Origin: Komagataeibacter medellinensis NBRC 3288
GTDB lineage: Bacteria > Pseudomonadota > Alphaproteobacteria > Acetobacterales > Acetobacteraceae
Direction of reading: 5' to 3'
DNA length: 64,000 nucleotides
Assembly: GCF_000182745.2 (NCBI RefSeq)
Contig: NC_016027.1
Span: 1,243,001 to 1,307,000, forward strand
Under the pieces are notes generated by a model, which did no database searches, had not been told where the DNA came from, and saw only the letters and a list, made by a program, of their open reading frames with translations. A program made the translations under genes and the position numbers. Shown piece by piece: positions 54,224-63,238 of the stretch. Position 1 is the stretch's first letter, and each line of letters begins with the position of its first letter.

Positions 54224-55237
54224 ATGCGTGCGTCCCTTTTCCTGCTGCAAAACCTCGGCACTACCTGCCTGGCCTCCATGACCGATGCGGCCATGGGCTA
54301 TCCGCAGGCACTCGTGCGCCGGATCGGCCATCCGGTCATATGGATCGGAGGACTGATCGGCACGCTGGACCGGTGGCTCAATACGCCACGCCGCACACCA
54401 TGCCAGCGCAGACTGGCAGGCTTCGTGGCGGCAGGCGTGATCGCGGCCCTGCCTACGGCCAGCGCCATGATCATCGCCCGGCTGATCCGGCACCTCCTGC
54501 CACGCTGGATGGCGCTGCCGGTTACCGCCGTGCTGGCCAGTTCGCTCGTGGCGCAGCGCTCGCTGCATGACCATGTGCTGGCCGTGGCACAGGCAGCGGA
54601 TGAAAGTCTGTCTGCCGCCCGCATTGCGGTCTCCCACATTGTAGGACGTGACCCTGAACAACTGGATGAAGCCGGTGTGCTGCGAGCCGCAACCGAAACA
54701 CTGGCCGAAAATTTTTCCGACGGGATCGTAGCCCCCCTGCTGTGGATGGCAGTGGGCGGCCTGCCGGGCGCGGTGTTCTATAAATCCGTCAACACGGCAG
54801 ACAGCATGATCGGCCACCGCACGCCCCGGCATGAAGCCTTTGGCTATGCTGCCGCCAGGCTGGACGACCTGGTCAACCTGCCAGCTTCGCGCGTGTCGGC
54901 CCTGTGGATCATCCTTGCGGCGCTGACACTGCCGGGCATGCGCGCGGGGGCCGCACTGCACACCGTATGGCGCGACGCCCGCGCCCACCGTTCCCCCAAT
55001 GCGGGCTGGCCAGAGGCCGCGATGGCCGGCGCGTTGGGCATCCGCCTATCTGGCCCACGCACCTATGACGGCGTGCCTGTTGCCGAGCCATGGGTGGGCG
55101 ACGGCACGCCCGCGCTGCGTCCCGATGACCTGTACCGTGCCCTGAAACTCTACCGCCGGGCCTGCCTGATCCAGACACTGGCCGGGCTGTCAGCCCTTGG
55201 CCTGCTGGCATGGCGCAGGCGCCAGAGAACTGCCTGA
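54224..55237 (+). CDS. cobD: Adenosylcobinamide-phosphate synthase CobD/CbiB
   Basis: A 337-residue membrane enzyme attaching (R)-1-amino-2-propanol (or its phosphate) to adenosylcobyric acid. Blocks are HPVIWIGGLIGTLDRWLN, SLHDHVLAVAQA, ARIAVSHIVGRDPEQLDEAGV, TETLAENFSDGIVAPLLW and FYKSVNTADSMIGHR. Alternative starts are a TTG at 54188 and the ATG at 54224; neither has a well-spaced ribosome site. It converges with the cobQ operon across repeat copy 4. Confidence 0.92.
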   Translation: MRASLFLLQNLGTTCLASMTDAAMGYPQALVRRIGHPVIWIGGLIGTLDRWLNTPRRTPCQRRLAGFVAAGVIAALPTASAMIIARLIRHLLPRWMALPVTAVLASSLVAQRSLHDHVLAVAQAADESLSAARIAVSHIVGRDPEQLDEAGVLRAATETLAENFSDGIVAPLLWMAVGGLPGAVFYKSVNTADSMIGHRTPRHEAFGYAAARLDDLVNLPASRVSALWIILAALTLPGMRAGAALHTVWRDARAHRSPNAGWPEAAMAGALGIRLSGPRTYDGVPVAEPWVGDGTPALRPDDLYRALKLYRRACLIQTLAGLSALGLLAWRRRQRTA

Positions 55238-55270
55238 CAGGACAGCCCGGCAAAAAGCAGGTAATCATAC

Positions 55271-55322
55271 AAAAGTTTTTGGTAAAGCTTTTTACAAAAA
55301 GGCGACACCCAAAAAACTTCTA
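55271..55322. repeat. Double-hairpin intergenic repeat, copy 4 (internally deleted)
   Basis: A 52-base derivative: AAAAGTTTTTGGTAAAGC joins directly to TTTTTACAAAAAGGCGACACCC and ends AAAAAACTTC. The left half of one hairpin is fused to the right half of the other, so the elements between them are missing while both outer ends remain. It lies between the convergent cobD and cobQ stops. Confidence 0.8.
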
Positions 55323-55333
55323 TTCCGTTTTGA

Positions 55334-56818
55334 TCAATACACTATGCTTGCACAGTCTACAGGCCGGGCCAGAGCCAGCAGGGCATCAAGGTCAAGATGC
55401 GCTTCCAGATGATCGGCCAACGCATCAAGTGCTGCGTCAATCCGCATGTCATGGTCATACCCGTGCGAGATACCACCCAGCCGTGCCAGCAGCGCCGCGC
55501 GTGCCGCACCATCGGCCAGCAGGCCATGCACATAAGTGCCCCATATCCGCCCCGACGGGCTAACCGCGCCATCAGGCCGCCCACACAGGTCAAGCAGGGG
55601 ACGGCTGGCATGGTCGGGGCCTGTTGTGCGGCCCATATGCATTTCATACCCCCGCACGCGGGCCTGTTCAGGAAGCAGGTGGCCCTTTACCGCCTCCAGC
55701 CGCTTGCCGCCTTCCAGCACGGTGGCCACATCCAGCAGGCCCAGTCCGGCCACGGTGGCGGGCGGCCCCTCTATTCCGCCGGGGTCGGCAATGCTACGCC
55801 CCAGCATCTGGTAGCCGCCGCATATGCCCAGTACATGGCCGCCCCGGCGCACATGGGCATGGATATCGATATCCCACCCTTCCGCCCGTAGTACCGACAG
55901 ATCGGCAATCGTGGCCTTGGCGCCGGGCAGGATGACCAGATCACACGGCGGCAGCACCTGCCCGCGTGGCACCATGTGCAGCGAGACGCCATTCTCCGCC
56001 GCAAGGGGGTCAAGGTCATCGAAATTGGCGATCATGGGCAGGCAGGGCACAGCAATGCGCAGGTCGCCGCCTGCCACCGCGCCTCCAGGCGCAAGGTCGG
56101 CGGCATCTTCCGCAGGCAGGTCGCGCACGCGATCAAGAAACGGCACAAGCCCGATGGGCTGCCAGCCCGTGCGGGCCGCAATCGCCTCCATCCCCGCTGC
56201 AAACAGCGACGGGTCGCCCCGCATACGGTTGACGACAAAACCCTTTATACGCCGTGCATCTTCCGCCGCCACCACGGCCTGTGTGCCCACAAGGCTGGCA
56301 ATGACCCCACCGCGATCAATATCGCCCACCAGCACCACATTGATGCCCGCCGCCTGCGCGAAGCCCATATTGGCGATGTCATCGGCGCGCAGGTTGATCT
56401 CGGACGCGGAACCCGCCCCCTCCACCAGCACGATGTCCGCCTGTGCTGCAAGTGTGTGGAAACTCTCCAGAACCTCGGGCATCAGCCCGCGCTTGAAGGA
56501 CTGGAAATCACGCGCGCGCACCTGCCCACGCACCTTGCCACGCACCACAAGCTGCGAGCCGGTCATGCCCTGCGGCTTGAGCAGTACGGGGTTCATATCC
56601 ACGCAGGGCAATACCCCGCAGGCACGCGCCTGCAGCGCCTGCGCGCGCCCGATCTCACCACCATCTGCCGTAACGGCTGCATTGTTGGACATGTTCTGTG
56701 GCTTGAAGGGGCGCACCTGCAGCCCGCGCCGGACCAACGCGCGTGCCAGACCCGCCACCAGCACCGACTTGCCCACGGACGAGCCGGTGCCCTGAATCAT
56801 GAGCGCGCGCGCGGGCAT
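55334..56818 (-). CDS. cobQ: Cobyric acid synthase
   Basis: A 494-residue glutamine-dependent amidotransferase that amidates side chains b, d, e and g of adenosylcobyrinic acid a,c-diamide. [19 protein letters not shown] is the P-loop-like start, [13 protein letters not shown] follows, and the C-terminal triad-type glutaminase domain has [10 protein letters not shown] with the nucleophile Cys. Its start overlaps the cobO stop by one base (TGATG). Confidence 0.96.
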   Translation of the reverse strand: MPARALMIQGTGSSVGKSVLVAGLARALVRRGLQVRPFKPQNMSNNAAVTADGGEIGRAQALQARACGVLPCVDMNPVLLKPQGMTGSQLVVRGKVRGQVRARDFQSFKRGLMPEVLESFHTLAAQADIVLVEGAGSASEINLRADDIANMGFAQAAGINVVLVGDIDRGGVIASLVGTQAVVAAEDARRIKGFVVNRMRGDPSLFAAGMEAIAARTGWQPIGLVPFLDRVRDLPAEDAADLAPGGAVAGGDLRIAVPCLPMIANFDDLDPLAAENGVSLHMVPRGQVLPPCDLVILPGAKATIADLSVLRAEGWDIDIHAHVRRGGHVLGICGGYQMLGRSIADPGGIEGPPATVAGLGLLDVATVLEGGKRLEAVKGHLLPEQARVRGYEMHMGRTTGPDHASRPLLDLCGRPDGAVSPSGRIWGTYVHGLLADGAARAALLARLGGISHGYDHDMRIDAALDALADHLEAHLDLDALLALARPVDCASIVY

Positions 56819-57426
56819 CAGAACTCGATCCCGGCCTGCGCCTTGACGCCTTTCTTGAAGTGGTGGGCCACCTGCGTCATTTCAGTGACCAGGTCAGCGG
56901 CCTCGATCATGGCGGGCCGGGCGTTGCGGCCGGTCACTACTACATGCTGCATGAAGGGACGGGCGGCGATATCGGCCAGCACTTCATCTATGGGCAGGTA
57001 GTCGTAACGCAGCGCGATGTTGAGTTCATCAAGGATCACCATGCTCACATCAGCACGTTTCAGCGCCGCGCGCGCCTGATCCCATGCAGCGCGACAGTTG
57101 GCAATGTCACGCGCGCGGTCCTGCGTGTTCCAGGTAAAACCCTCGCCCAGCGCATGCCATTCCACCTGGTCGCCAAAGCGTTCGAGCGCCTTGCGCTCCC
57201 CCGTGTTCCACGCGCCCTTGATGAACTGGATCACCACGATGCGCCCACCATGCGCCAGCGTGCGCAGCGCCATGCCGAAGGCGGCGGTGGATTTGCCCTT
57301 GCCTGCCCCCGTATGCACCGCCAGCAGTCCCTTCTCCATGGATTTGCTGCTGACTTCCCTGTCCTGGACCTGCTTGCGCTTGGCCATCTTTTCACGGTGG
57401 CGGATTTCTTCGGGGGTAAGGGTCAT
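56818..57426 (-). CDS. cobO: Cob(I)yrinic acid a,c-diamide adenosyltransferase
   Basis: A 202-residue corrinoid adenosyltransferase of the CobO/BtuR/CobA type. The P-loop is [46 protein letters not shown] and [22 protein letters not shown] are conserved. The start overlaps the cobP stop by four bases and its stop touches cobQ, so translation runs cobP-cobO-cobQ. Confidence 0.96.
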   Translation of the reverse strand: MTLTPEEIRHREKMAKRKQVQDREVSSKSMEKGLLAVHTGAGKGKSTAAFGMALRTLAHGGRIVVIQFIKGAWNTGERKALERFGDQVEWHALGEGFTWNTQDRARDIANCRAAWDQARAALKRADVSMVILDELNIALRYDYLPIDEVLADIAARPFMQHVVVTGRNARPAMIEAADLVTEMTQVAHHFKKGVKAQAGIEF

Positions 57427-57962
57427 TTCATCTCCATTGGCAGACCTGCCACCACAAAAACAACACGCGCAGCCTCACGCGCAATAGCCTGATGCAGCAC
57501 TCCAGCCTCATCACGAAAGCGCCGGGCCAGCGCATTGTCGGGCACGATCCCCTGCCCCACCTCGTTCGAGACCAGTACCGTCGGCCCCGCCCGGCGGCCA
57601 AGGGCGCTCAGCAGGTTCCGCGTTACCTGCCCAATATCACGTTCCGCCAGCATGAGGTTAGTCAGCCACAGGGTCAGGCAGTCCACCAGCACGGGGCTGG
57701 TGGCGGCTGCATCCAGCGCGCGCGGCAGGTCAAGCGGTTCCTCCACCGTGTGCCAACCCTGCCCCCGCCGTGCGCGGTGGGTGGCGATGCGGGCTGTCAT
57801 TTCCCCATCATGGGGCTGACAGGTGGCCAGATAGGTCCATGGCGCAGGCCAGGCAGGAAACAGTCCTTCCGCAAAACGGCTTTTACCTGAGCGGGCGCCA
57901 CCCAGCACAAGAATGCAGCCCTGCATGCCGCCATGGCTGGCCTGTGGGGGGTGCGCCTTCAT
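57423..57962 (-). CDS. cobP: Adenosylcobinamide kinase/guanylyltransferase
   Basis: A 179-residue bifunctional enzyme (CobP/CobU) that phosphorylates and then guanylylates adenosylcobinamide. The P-loop is LGGARSGKS, the guanylate-accepting His is expected in RIATHRARRGQGW, and VLVDCLTLWLTNLM and VLVSNEVGQGIVP are conserved. GGAG six bases before the ATG at 57962 favours this start over 57977. It is divergent from cobT with about 50 bases between. Confidence 0.94.
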   Translation of the reverse strand: MKAHPPQASHGGMQGCILVLGGARSGKSRFAEGLFPAWPAPWTYLATCQPHDGEMTARIATHRARRGQGWHTVEEPLDLPRALDAAATSPVLVDCLTLWLTNLMLAERDIGQVTRNLLSALGRRAGPTVLVSNEVGQGIVPDNALARRFRDEAGVLHQAIAREAARVVFVVAGLPMEMK

Positions 57963-58014
57963 TTTCTTCTCCACCATCTTGCATCATGGCCCATAAGACC
58001 ACACAACGCTGTGC

Positions 58015-59043
58015 ATGCCACCCCGTCTTTCCTCCCCGCAGAACATGGCTGCGCTCCGCGCGCTGTGCATCACCCCTCCCCCTGCCGATATGGCGGCAGG
58101 CCACGCCATTGCCCACCATGATGCCAGCCTGACCAAGCCACCGGGCAGCCTTGGGCGGCTGGAAGAACTGGCCCGCTGGGCGGGGCAGTGGCAACGCACC
58201 GCGTGGCCACGAGCCGAACGGGTAGAGATCATCGTCTTTGCTGGCAACCATGGCGTGACTGCACAGGGTGTTACACCGTGGCCCACCGATGTCACGCGCC
58301 AGATGGTCGAAAACTTCCGCAATGGGGGAGCGGCCATCAACCAGATCGCACGCGTATCGGGGGCGCAGTTGCGAGTGGTTGCGGTTGAGGAACTGCGTCC
58401 GACAGCAGATTTTACACACGCCCCCGCCATGGATGAGCCTGCCTTCCTGCGCGCCGTAGCCTGCGGCATGGCGGCGGTCCGCCCCGGCACGGACCTGCTA
58501 TGCCTGGGGGAAATGGGCATTGGCAACACCACCACGGCCGCTGCCGTATGCGCAGGGCTGTTTGGCGGGGGCGGCGGCGCATGGGCCGGTCGCGGCACCG
58601 GGCTGGATGATGCGGGCGTGCGCCACAAGGCACAGGTGATTGATCGCGCACTGGCCCACCATGCGGCCCACCTGCATGACCCGCTGGCGGTGATGCGCCA
58701 TCTTGGCGGGCATGAACTCGCCGCCATGCTGGGGGCGGCCATTGCCGCGCGTCATTACAATATTCCCGTACTGCTGGACGGTTTCATCTGCACCGCCGCC
58801 GTGGCTGCGCTGGAGGTGCTGCACGCTGGCGGGCTTGACCATACCCGGCTGGCCCACTGTTCGGCCGAAAGCGGGCATGGCCGCCTTGCTACGGCCCTTG
58901 GCCTGTCACCGCTGCTGGAGCTGGGGCTGCGGCTGGGTGAAGGCTCGGGCGCGGGGCTTGCCATACCGCTGGTACGCGCGGCCACCGCCTGCCTGTGCGG
59001 CATGGCCACTTTCGCGCAAGCCGAGGTCAGTGGACGGAAATGA
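58015..59043 (+). CDS. cobT: Nicotinate-nucleotide--dimethylbenzimidazole phosphoribosyltransferase
   Basis: A 342-residue enzyme making alpha-ribazole phosphate, the lower ligand nucleotide of cobalamin. KPPGSLGRLEELA, FAGNHGVTAQGV, LCLGEMGIGNTTTAAAV and the C-terminal LRLGEGSGAGLA with the catalytic Glu309 are diagnostic. Its stop overlaps the cobS start (ATGA). Confidence 0.97.
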   Translation: MPPRLSSPQNMAALRALCITPPPADMAAGHAIAHHDASLTKPPGSLGRLEELARWAGQWQRTAWPRAERVEIIVFAGNHGVTAQGVTPWPTDVTRQMVENFRNGGAAINQIARVSGAQLRVVAVEELRPTADFTHAPAMDEPAFLRAVACGMAAVRPGTDLLCLGEMGIGNTTTAAAVCAGLFGGGGGAWAGRGTGLDDAGVRHKAQVIDRALAHHAAHLHDPLAVMRHLGGHELAAMLGAAIAARHYNIPVLLDGFICTAAVAALEVLHAGGLDHTRLAHCSAESGHGRLATALGLSPLLELGLRLGEGSGAGLAIPLVRAATACLCGMATFAQAEVSGRK

Positions 59044-59792
59044 GCACGCTGGCCCGCCTACGTGCCGACCTGGCCTGCGGCATCGGCCTGCTTAGCCGCC
59101 TACCCACGGGCTGGCTGGGTGGAACCGACCTACCCTGGTCCATGCCGCGCAGTATATGGTGCTGGCCGCTGGTAGGGGCCGTGCTGGGGGCGGCAGGCGC
59201 GCTGACCTATGCCAGCCTACGGCATTGCGGCATTGCGGCATTGCCCGGTGCGGGGTGGGCCATCAGCCTGCAACTCCTGCTATGCGGCGGGTTGCATGAG
59301 GATGGGCTGGCAGATATGGCCGATGGCTGTGGCGGCGGCCATGGGCGGGCGCACAAGCTCAAGATCATGCGCGACAGCCGGGTGGGCAGTTACGGGGTGA
59401 TGGCGCTGGTGGTGGCCATACTGGTGCGCGTGGGGGCACTGGCCGCCATGCCGGGGGCTACGGCACTCGTGGCGCTGCCCGCAGCGGGTGCACTGGCGCG
59501 AGCGGCCATGGTGGGCGTGTTGTGGCGGCTGCCCCCCGCACGCAGCGACGGGCTGGCCAGCACGCTGCACCACCTGCCCGCCACGGCACTGGTGGCGTGT
59601 CTGTGCATGGCCGGTGGCCTTGCTGCCGTGCTGCTACCCGGCACGCGGGCGGTGACAGCCGTGGCGGTGGCGGTAGCCGCCACCGGGATCATGTGCCGCC
59701 TTGCACGATGGCAGCTTGGCGGCCAGACGGGTGACGTTCTTGGTGCAACGGCAGCCGTGACGGAATGTGCGATTCTGACAGCCCTGTCGTGA
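59040..59792 (+). CDS. cobS: Adenosylcobinamide-GDP ribazoletransferase (cobalamin synthase)
   Basis: A 250-residue membrane enzyme joining AdoCbi-GDP and alpha-ribazole. The Asp-rich GGLHEDGLADMADGCGG motif with Mg ligands is intact, and MRDSRVGSYGVMALV and the C-terminal QLGGQTGDVLGATAAV match the family. It is coupled to cobT. Its last 104 bases are overlapped by the 3' end of the convergent cobC frame. Confidence 0.96.
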   Translation: MSTLARLRADLACGIGLLSRLPTGWLGGTDLPWSMPRSIWCWPLVGAVLGAAGALTYASLRHCGIAALPGAGWAISLQLLLCGGLHEDGLADMADGCGGGHGRAHKLKIMRDSRVGSYGVMALVVAILVRVGALAAMPGATALVALPAAGALARAAMVGVLWRLPPARSDGLASTLHHLPATALVACLCMAGGLAAVLLPGTRAVTAVAVAVAATGIMCRLARWQLGGQTGDVLGATAAVTECAILTALS

Positions 59793-60345
59793 ACAGGGGA
59801 TTCCCCTGCTCCACCACCCGCACTGACCCCAATGGGGGGGATGGGGCCAGCAGGCTGCCCGGCGCCCCCTGAACCATACCCTGCATCAGGCGCAGCGGCC
59901 CCCCGTGGGTTATCACGCCGCAAGACTGGCCCGTGCGCTGCATATCCGCCCAGAACTGGCGGACGCGGGTGCGCAGGGCGCTCCCGCTTTCCCCGCCGGG
60001 GGGGGTAAATCCGCTCACATCAGCCGCCCATTCATCAAGAGCCGCGCGGGAAATGTAGTGCCAGGGGCGGCCTTCCCATTCCCCGAAACTGATTTCACGC
60101 AGACGTGAATCAATCCGCAGGTCCACATTCATGAACTCCGCCACCCGTTCGGCCACCATCCGGCACCGGCGGGCAGGGGATGAAAACAGAATCCGGCATC
60201 CTACCCCCTGCATGACCGTGCGCAGGCCATCAGCCATACGCTCCCACCCTTCAGCCAGAGCAACGTCCTGCTGGCCGTAACACAGGCCTTCCACCCCGGT
60301 AACCGCGGGGTGGCGCGCCAGCACAATTGCAAAACGGTCAGTCAT
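59689..60345 (-). CDS. cobC: Histidine phosphatase, alpha-ribazole phosphatase type
   Basis: A 218-residue branch-1 histidine phosphatase. The catalytic His is in LARHPAVTG, which has Pro where the family more often has Gly. GLCYGQQDVAL, SSPARRCRMVAE, EISFGEWEGRPW and the second His in ITHGGPLRLMQG complete the site. Expected reaction: alpha-ribazole 5'-phosphate to alpha-ribazole. The final 35 or so residues (from about QGNPLF) lie antisense to cobS and look like an unselected tail. Confidence 0.82.
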   Translation of the reverse strand: MTDRFAIVLARHPAVTGVEGLCYGQQDVALAEGWERMADGLRTVMQGVGCRILFSSPARRCRMVAERVAEFMNVDLRIDSRLREISFGEWEGRPWHYISRAALDEWAADVSGFTPPGGESGSALRTRVRQFWADMQRTGQSCGVITHGGPLRLMQGMVQGAPGSLLAPSPPLGSVRVVEQGNPLFTTGLSESHIPSRLPLHQERHPSGRQAAIVQGGT

Positions 60346-60608
60346 GCGCCCCTGCTCTCCAACATGTTGTACCCAGCATCCGCGATGTTCACACACATCG
60401 CCATAAGACGGACAAGGGGGCAGCTACCCGATAAAAACATGCCACTTTTCGACCTTGTGAACACCACAGGACAAAACCTGAACGTACCGGACCAAATAAA
60501 GCCTGTTTACAAAAAGTCCCTTATTCTGCATATCAACATCAGTATTTCTGTACATCGTGACTTGCCGAGACCCTGGATCTGCACCAGCCTGTGCTCCAGA
60601 CCGGAAGG

Positions 60609-61877
60609 ATGACCAGCATCATGCGGATATGGGCCAGCGCCTGCCTGCTTCTGTGCCTGCCTGCAAGCGCCAGTGCCACAGGCCTTTTTGGCGTGACCCA
60701 TCCCACGCTGGCCTGCGGGGATGACGCGATCCTGCGCAGCCTGTCCGACCGCGCCATTACCGCCCAGCAGTCACCCGCATGGCGCAAGACCCTGTTCCGG
60801 CAGGGGGACTGCCATCTGGTCACACCCGATCTCCGCTGGGAGAAGATCGCCAACCGCAACGGGCTGCCGCTCATGCGCCGGGTACCGCCCGTGCCGGGAC
60901 TGCCACCGCTATATTTCATGACAGGGGACATCGCCCCCCTTGCTCCCACACTGGCCGGCCCCTCCTCCATGATGGCCGAGCGGCATGCACTACCGACCCT
61001 GCCCGTCGCAGCCCCGCAGGCAGCCCTACCCGAATCCACCCTACCGGACGAAACCCCGAAAACGCACGTCGTTCCCCCGGTCATCGTACAGCATGCGGAC
61101 ACACCGCTGCCCACAGACCTGTTCTTCATGACCCGTGGCTTCCAGAAGCTGGGATCACTGATCCTGACGCTGATGCTCGCTGGCGGTGCAGGGTGGATTG
61201 CAATCTTGGTACTGCGCACGATCTGGCGCATGACACACCGCCGCCGCGCCATACACCAGTGCATGGAACTGACCAAGCGCCACCGCCCCATGCTGGCACG
61301 GTGGTACCAGCAGGCCCAAGCCGATGGCAGCCAGGCGCAGACCGCATGGGAGACGCATGTCGAACGCTTTTCGCATGCCACCCTCATCCCTGCCCTGACC
61401 CGTTCGGGCCGCAACGCGTCATGGCCCGACATACGCAGGACGGTGCAGGCGCACGTCACTACCGTCGCGGCCAGTCCCCAGCCCGGCGCCCAGGCGAATA
61501 CCACCGCGCCCGGATTCTATCATCAGGACATGAACCAGGAGGAGTATGCTGCCTTCTGCTCCCAGTGGATCGGCAAGGCCGGGTGGGAAACCCACCCCCC
61601 CGTGGCCACTGGTCTCGGTTCGGTCATACAGGGGCACAGGAACGACCTGAAGATGCTGGTCCATTGCTGGATGGACCGCAAACCGGTGCATGAGGACGTG
61701 ATCTTGCAGGGCATAAAGGAAAAGACGGACAGCAAGGCCGATATCGGTGCCATCGTGTCCAACGCGCCCTACACGCAGGAGGCCCTGCTGCTGGGCAAGA
61801 AGCACCGCGTGTTCCTGCTGCACCATGAAGACATATTCAAGTTCGTATCGGGCATAGAAGTGCCCGATGTAGCCTGA
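60609..61877 (+). CDS. Membrane-anchored protein with degenerate Mrr-like nuclease domain
   Basis: A 422-residue protein. A signal peptide (residues 1-23) is followed by an exported region with two Cys (36, 68), a Pro-rich linker (115-165), one membrane helix (182-203), a basic cytoplasmic segment (RMTHRRRAIHQ), and a C-terminal domain at 310-412. The last domain follows the Mrr catalytic fold: EEYAAFCSQWIGKAGWE, ADIGAIVSNAPYTQEALLLGKKH and VFLLHHEDIFKF. The GxD and QxK metal-site residues seem replaced (GLGSVI, VHCW), so nuclease activity is doubtful. Start choice (60591, 60609 or 60621) is uncertain. Confidence 0.65.
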   Translation: MTSIMRIWASACLLLCLPASASATGLFGVTHPTLACGDDAILRSLSDRAITAQQSPAWRKTLFRQGDCHLVTPDLRWEKIANRNGLPLMRRVPPVPGLPPLYFMTGDIAPLAPTLAGPSSMMAERHALPTLPVAAPQAALPESTLPDETPKTHVVPPVIVQHADTPLPTDLFFMTRGFQKLGSLILTLMLAGGAGWIAILVLRTIWRMTHRRRAIHQCMELTKRHRPMLARWYQQAQADGSQAQTAWETHVERFSHATLIPALTRSGRNASWPDIRRTVQAHVTTVAASPQPGAQANTTAPGFYHQDMNQEEYAAFCSQWIGKAGWETHPPVATGLGSVIQGHRNDLKMLVHCWMDRKPVHEDVILQGIKEKTDSKADIGAIVSNAPYTQEALLLGKKHRVFLLHHEDIFKFVSGIEVPDVA

Positions 61878-61901
61878 CAGGACAGGCGCGCCCGCCGGGG
61901 C

Positions 61902-62810
61902 CTATTCACGCGCCTGCCGTGCCGCCAGCGCGTTGAAGCATACCGCAACCCCCTGGGCCTGCGTGGGGTTGCCATCAAGGAAACGGGTATCATCCTCCCG
62001 CTTCTGTCCGGTTATGCGCGTTGTGCAGTAATCGAACAGGGCGCGGCTGTCGCGCACACGCGCGCAATTGAGCAGACCGGCAAAGCTGACATACCCCACA
62101 TGCCCGGCCAGTCCCGTCACATAAGCCGCGCACCGCCTGAGCACAGGGGCGGGCACCTTGCGCGCCATGATGGCGGCATAGGCGGCTTCCTCCCGACTGG
62201 TGCAGGCATTGCTGCCTGCGGCTTCATGACGGGTGGCGCAATACTGCACGACGGCACCGTGCAGGTAGCCGCCCTCGGTCGTGCTGTGGGCCCACACCGC
62301 ATCCGCCATGCGGCGATAGTGATACACACCCGCACGCCGGTTGGGGGCAATCGCGCTGAAGGACACCGGACGTGAGCCGCAATACAGGCTCATGTCATAA
62401 ATGTCTGGGCTTTCAGGCAGGCTTTCAAAATCCAGGTAAAGCGGGTTGAGCGGCAGGGGGCACAGGGTTGCCCCCGATGGCAGGCGCGGGTTCTGGCCAT
62501 ACTCCACCTGATAGACCAGATGGCTGCCACGTGCCGGCACCAGCGTCACTTCCAACTGTTCGCCATTGGTCAACTCGATCCCGCTTTCCGACAGGCGCAG
62601 TTCTCCCGTCTCACCCGGCACGGCACGGCCTTCGGGGCGCAGCACGAAATACTGCGGGGCATCATGCGCCAGTTCGCTGCCTTCAAAATGTTCATTATCG
62701 GCATGGGCGAGAGCAGTGGAGAGCAGGCATGCCAGCACGGCCCCGAGTACACCCATGCCCCCCCGACATGCAGGCCACCATCCCCGTTGTGCAGATTCCA
62801 TTTCAGGCAT
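61902..62810 (-). CDS. Exported cysteine-rich protein of unknown function
   Basis: About 302 residues from the ATG at 62810, with GAGGAG ten bases upstream. A signal peptide ends near LAHAD. The mature protein has eight Cys (in TLCPL, LYCGS, QYCAT, NACTS, RRCAA, LNCAR, DYCTT and VCFNA), an even number compatible with four disulfides in the periplasm. Domain assignment failed: the middle (EGGYLHGAVVQYC) and the end match no family I know. It is convergent with the Mrr-like gene, 24 bases apart. Confidence 0.65.
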   Translation of the reverse strand: MPEMESAQRGWWPACRGGMGVLGAVLACLLSTALAHADNEHFEGSELAHDAPQYFVLRPEGRAVPGETGELRLSESGIELTNGEQLEVTLVPARGSHLVYQVEYGQNPRLPSGATLCPLPLNPLYLDFESLPESPDIYDMSLYCGSRPVSFSAIAPNRRAGVYHYRRMADAVWAHSTTEGGYLHGAVVQYCATRHEAAGSNACTSREEAAYAAIMARKVPAPVLRRCAAYVTGLAGHVGYVSFAGLLNCARVRDSRALFDYCTTRITGQKREDDTRFLDGNPTQAQGVAVCFNALAARQARE

Positions 62811-63238
62811 GTCCTGGGGGCTCCTCAATAGACCAATAATTAGGCATAAATTGCTGATGTTTTGAAAATAATGACTGTTTATTAGTCATAACGTATTTAT
62901 TAAGGCATCCATACTTGTCAGTCATTAGCGCGTCTGACAATGTTCGCTGTAGAACAACCATTTGATGCCACATGATATTTCTTTCCATAACATCCCATAC
63001 CACCGGCTGGCAGCCAGACGGCACAGCCACCCTTGCAGATACACAGACGGAAACTGCATATTTTTTGCACAAGCCTGCCGCCCCGAACCGGACCGTCGTC
63101 TGAAACACGGGGTATATCCATATTACGACAGCACGCGAGCGTCATCAGCCTCATCATGACAGACAGACCGGACCCGCCACCCGTTGCCCGACACAGTTTT
63201 GCCTTTCCTCCCGTGCCGATCATGGCGGAGATCACAGC
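62811..63238. other. A+T-rich intergenic region before the permease
   Basis: About 430 bases with no supported gene. The left half (62830-62960) is clearly A+T-rich against its neighbours and could hold divergent promoters for the cysteine-rich gene and the permease. One minus-strand open frame (62803-63108) lacks a plausible start and any family match. Confidence 0.5.

Noticed and set aside
59689-60345. RHP instead of RHG in CobC as a lost active site.
   Set aside because: His is kept, and Pro at this position occurs in related alphaproteobacterial phosphatases, so activity is expected.
62803-63108. A 101-codon minus-strand frame in the A+T-rich gap.
   Set aside because: No plausible start, and no motif. 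It overlaps the start of the cysteine-rich gene.
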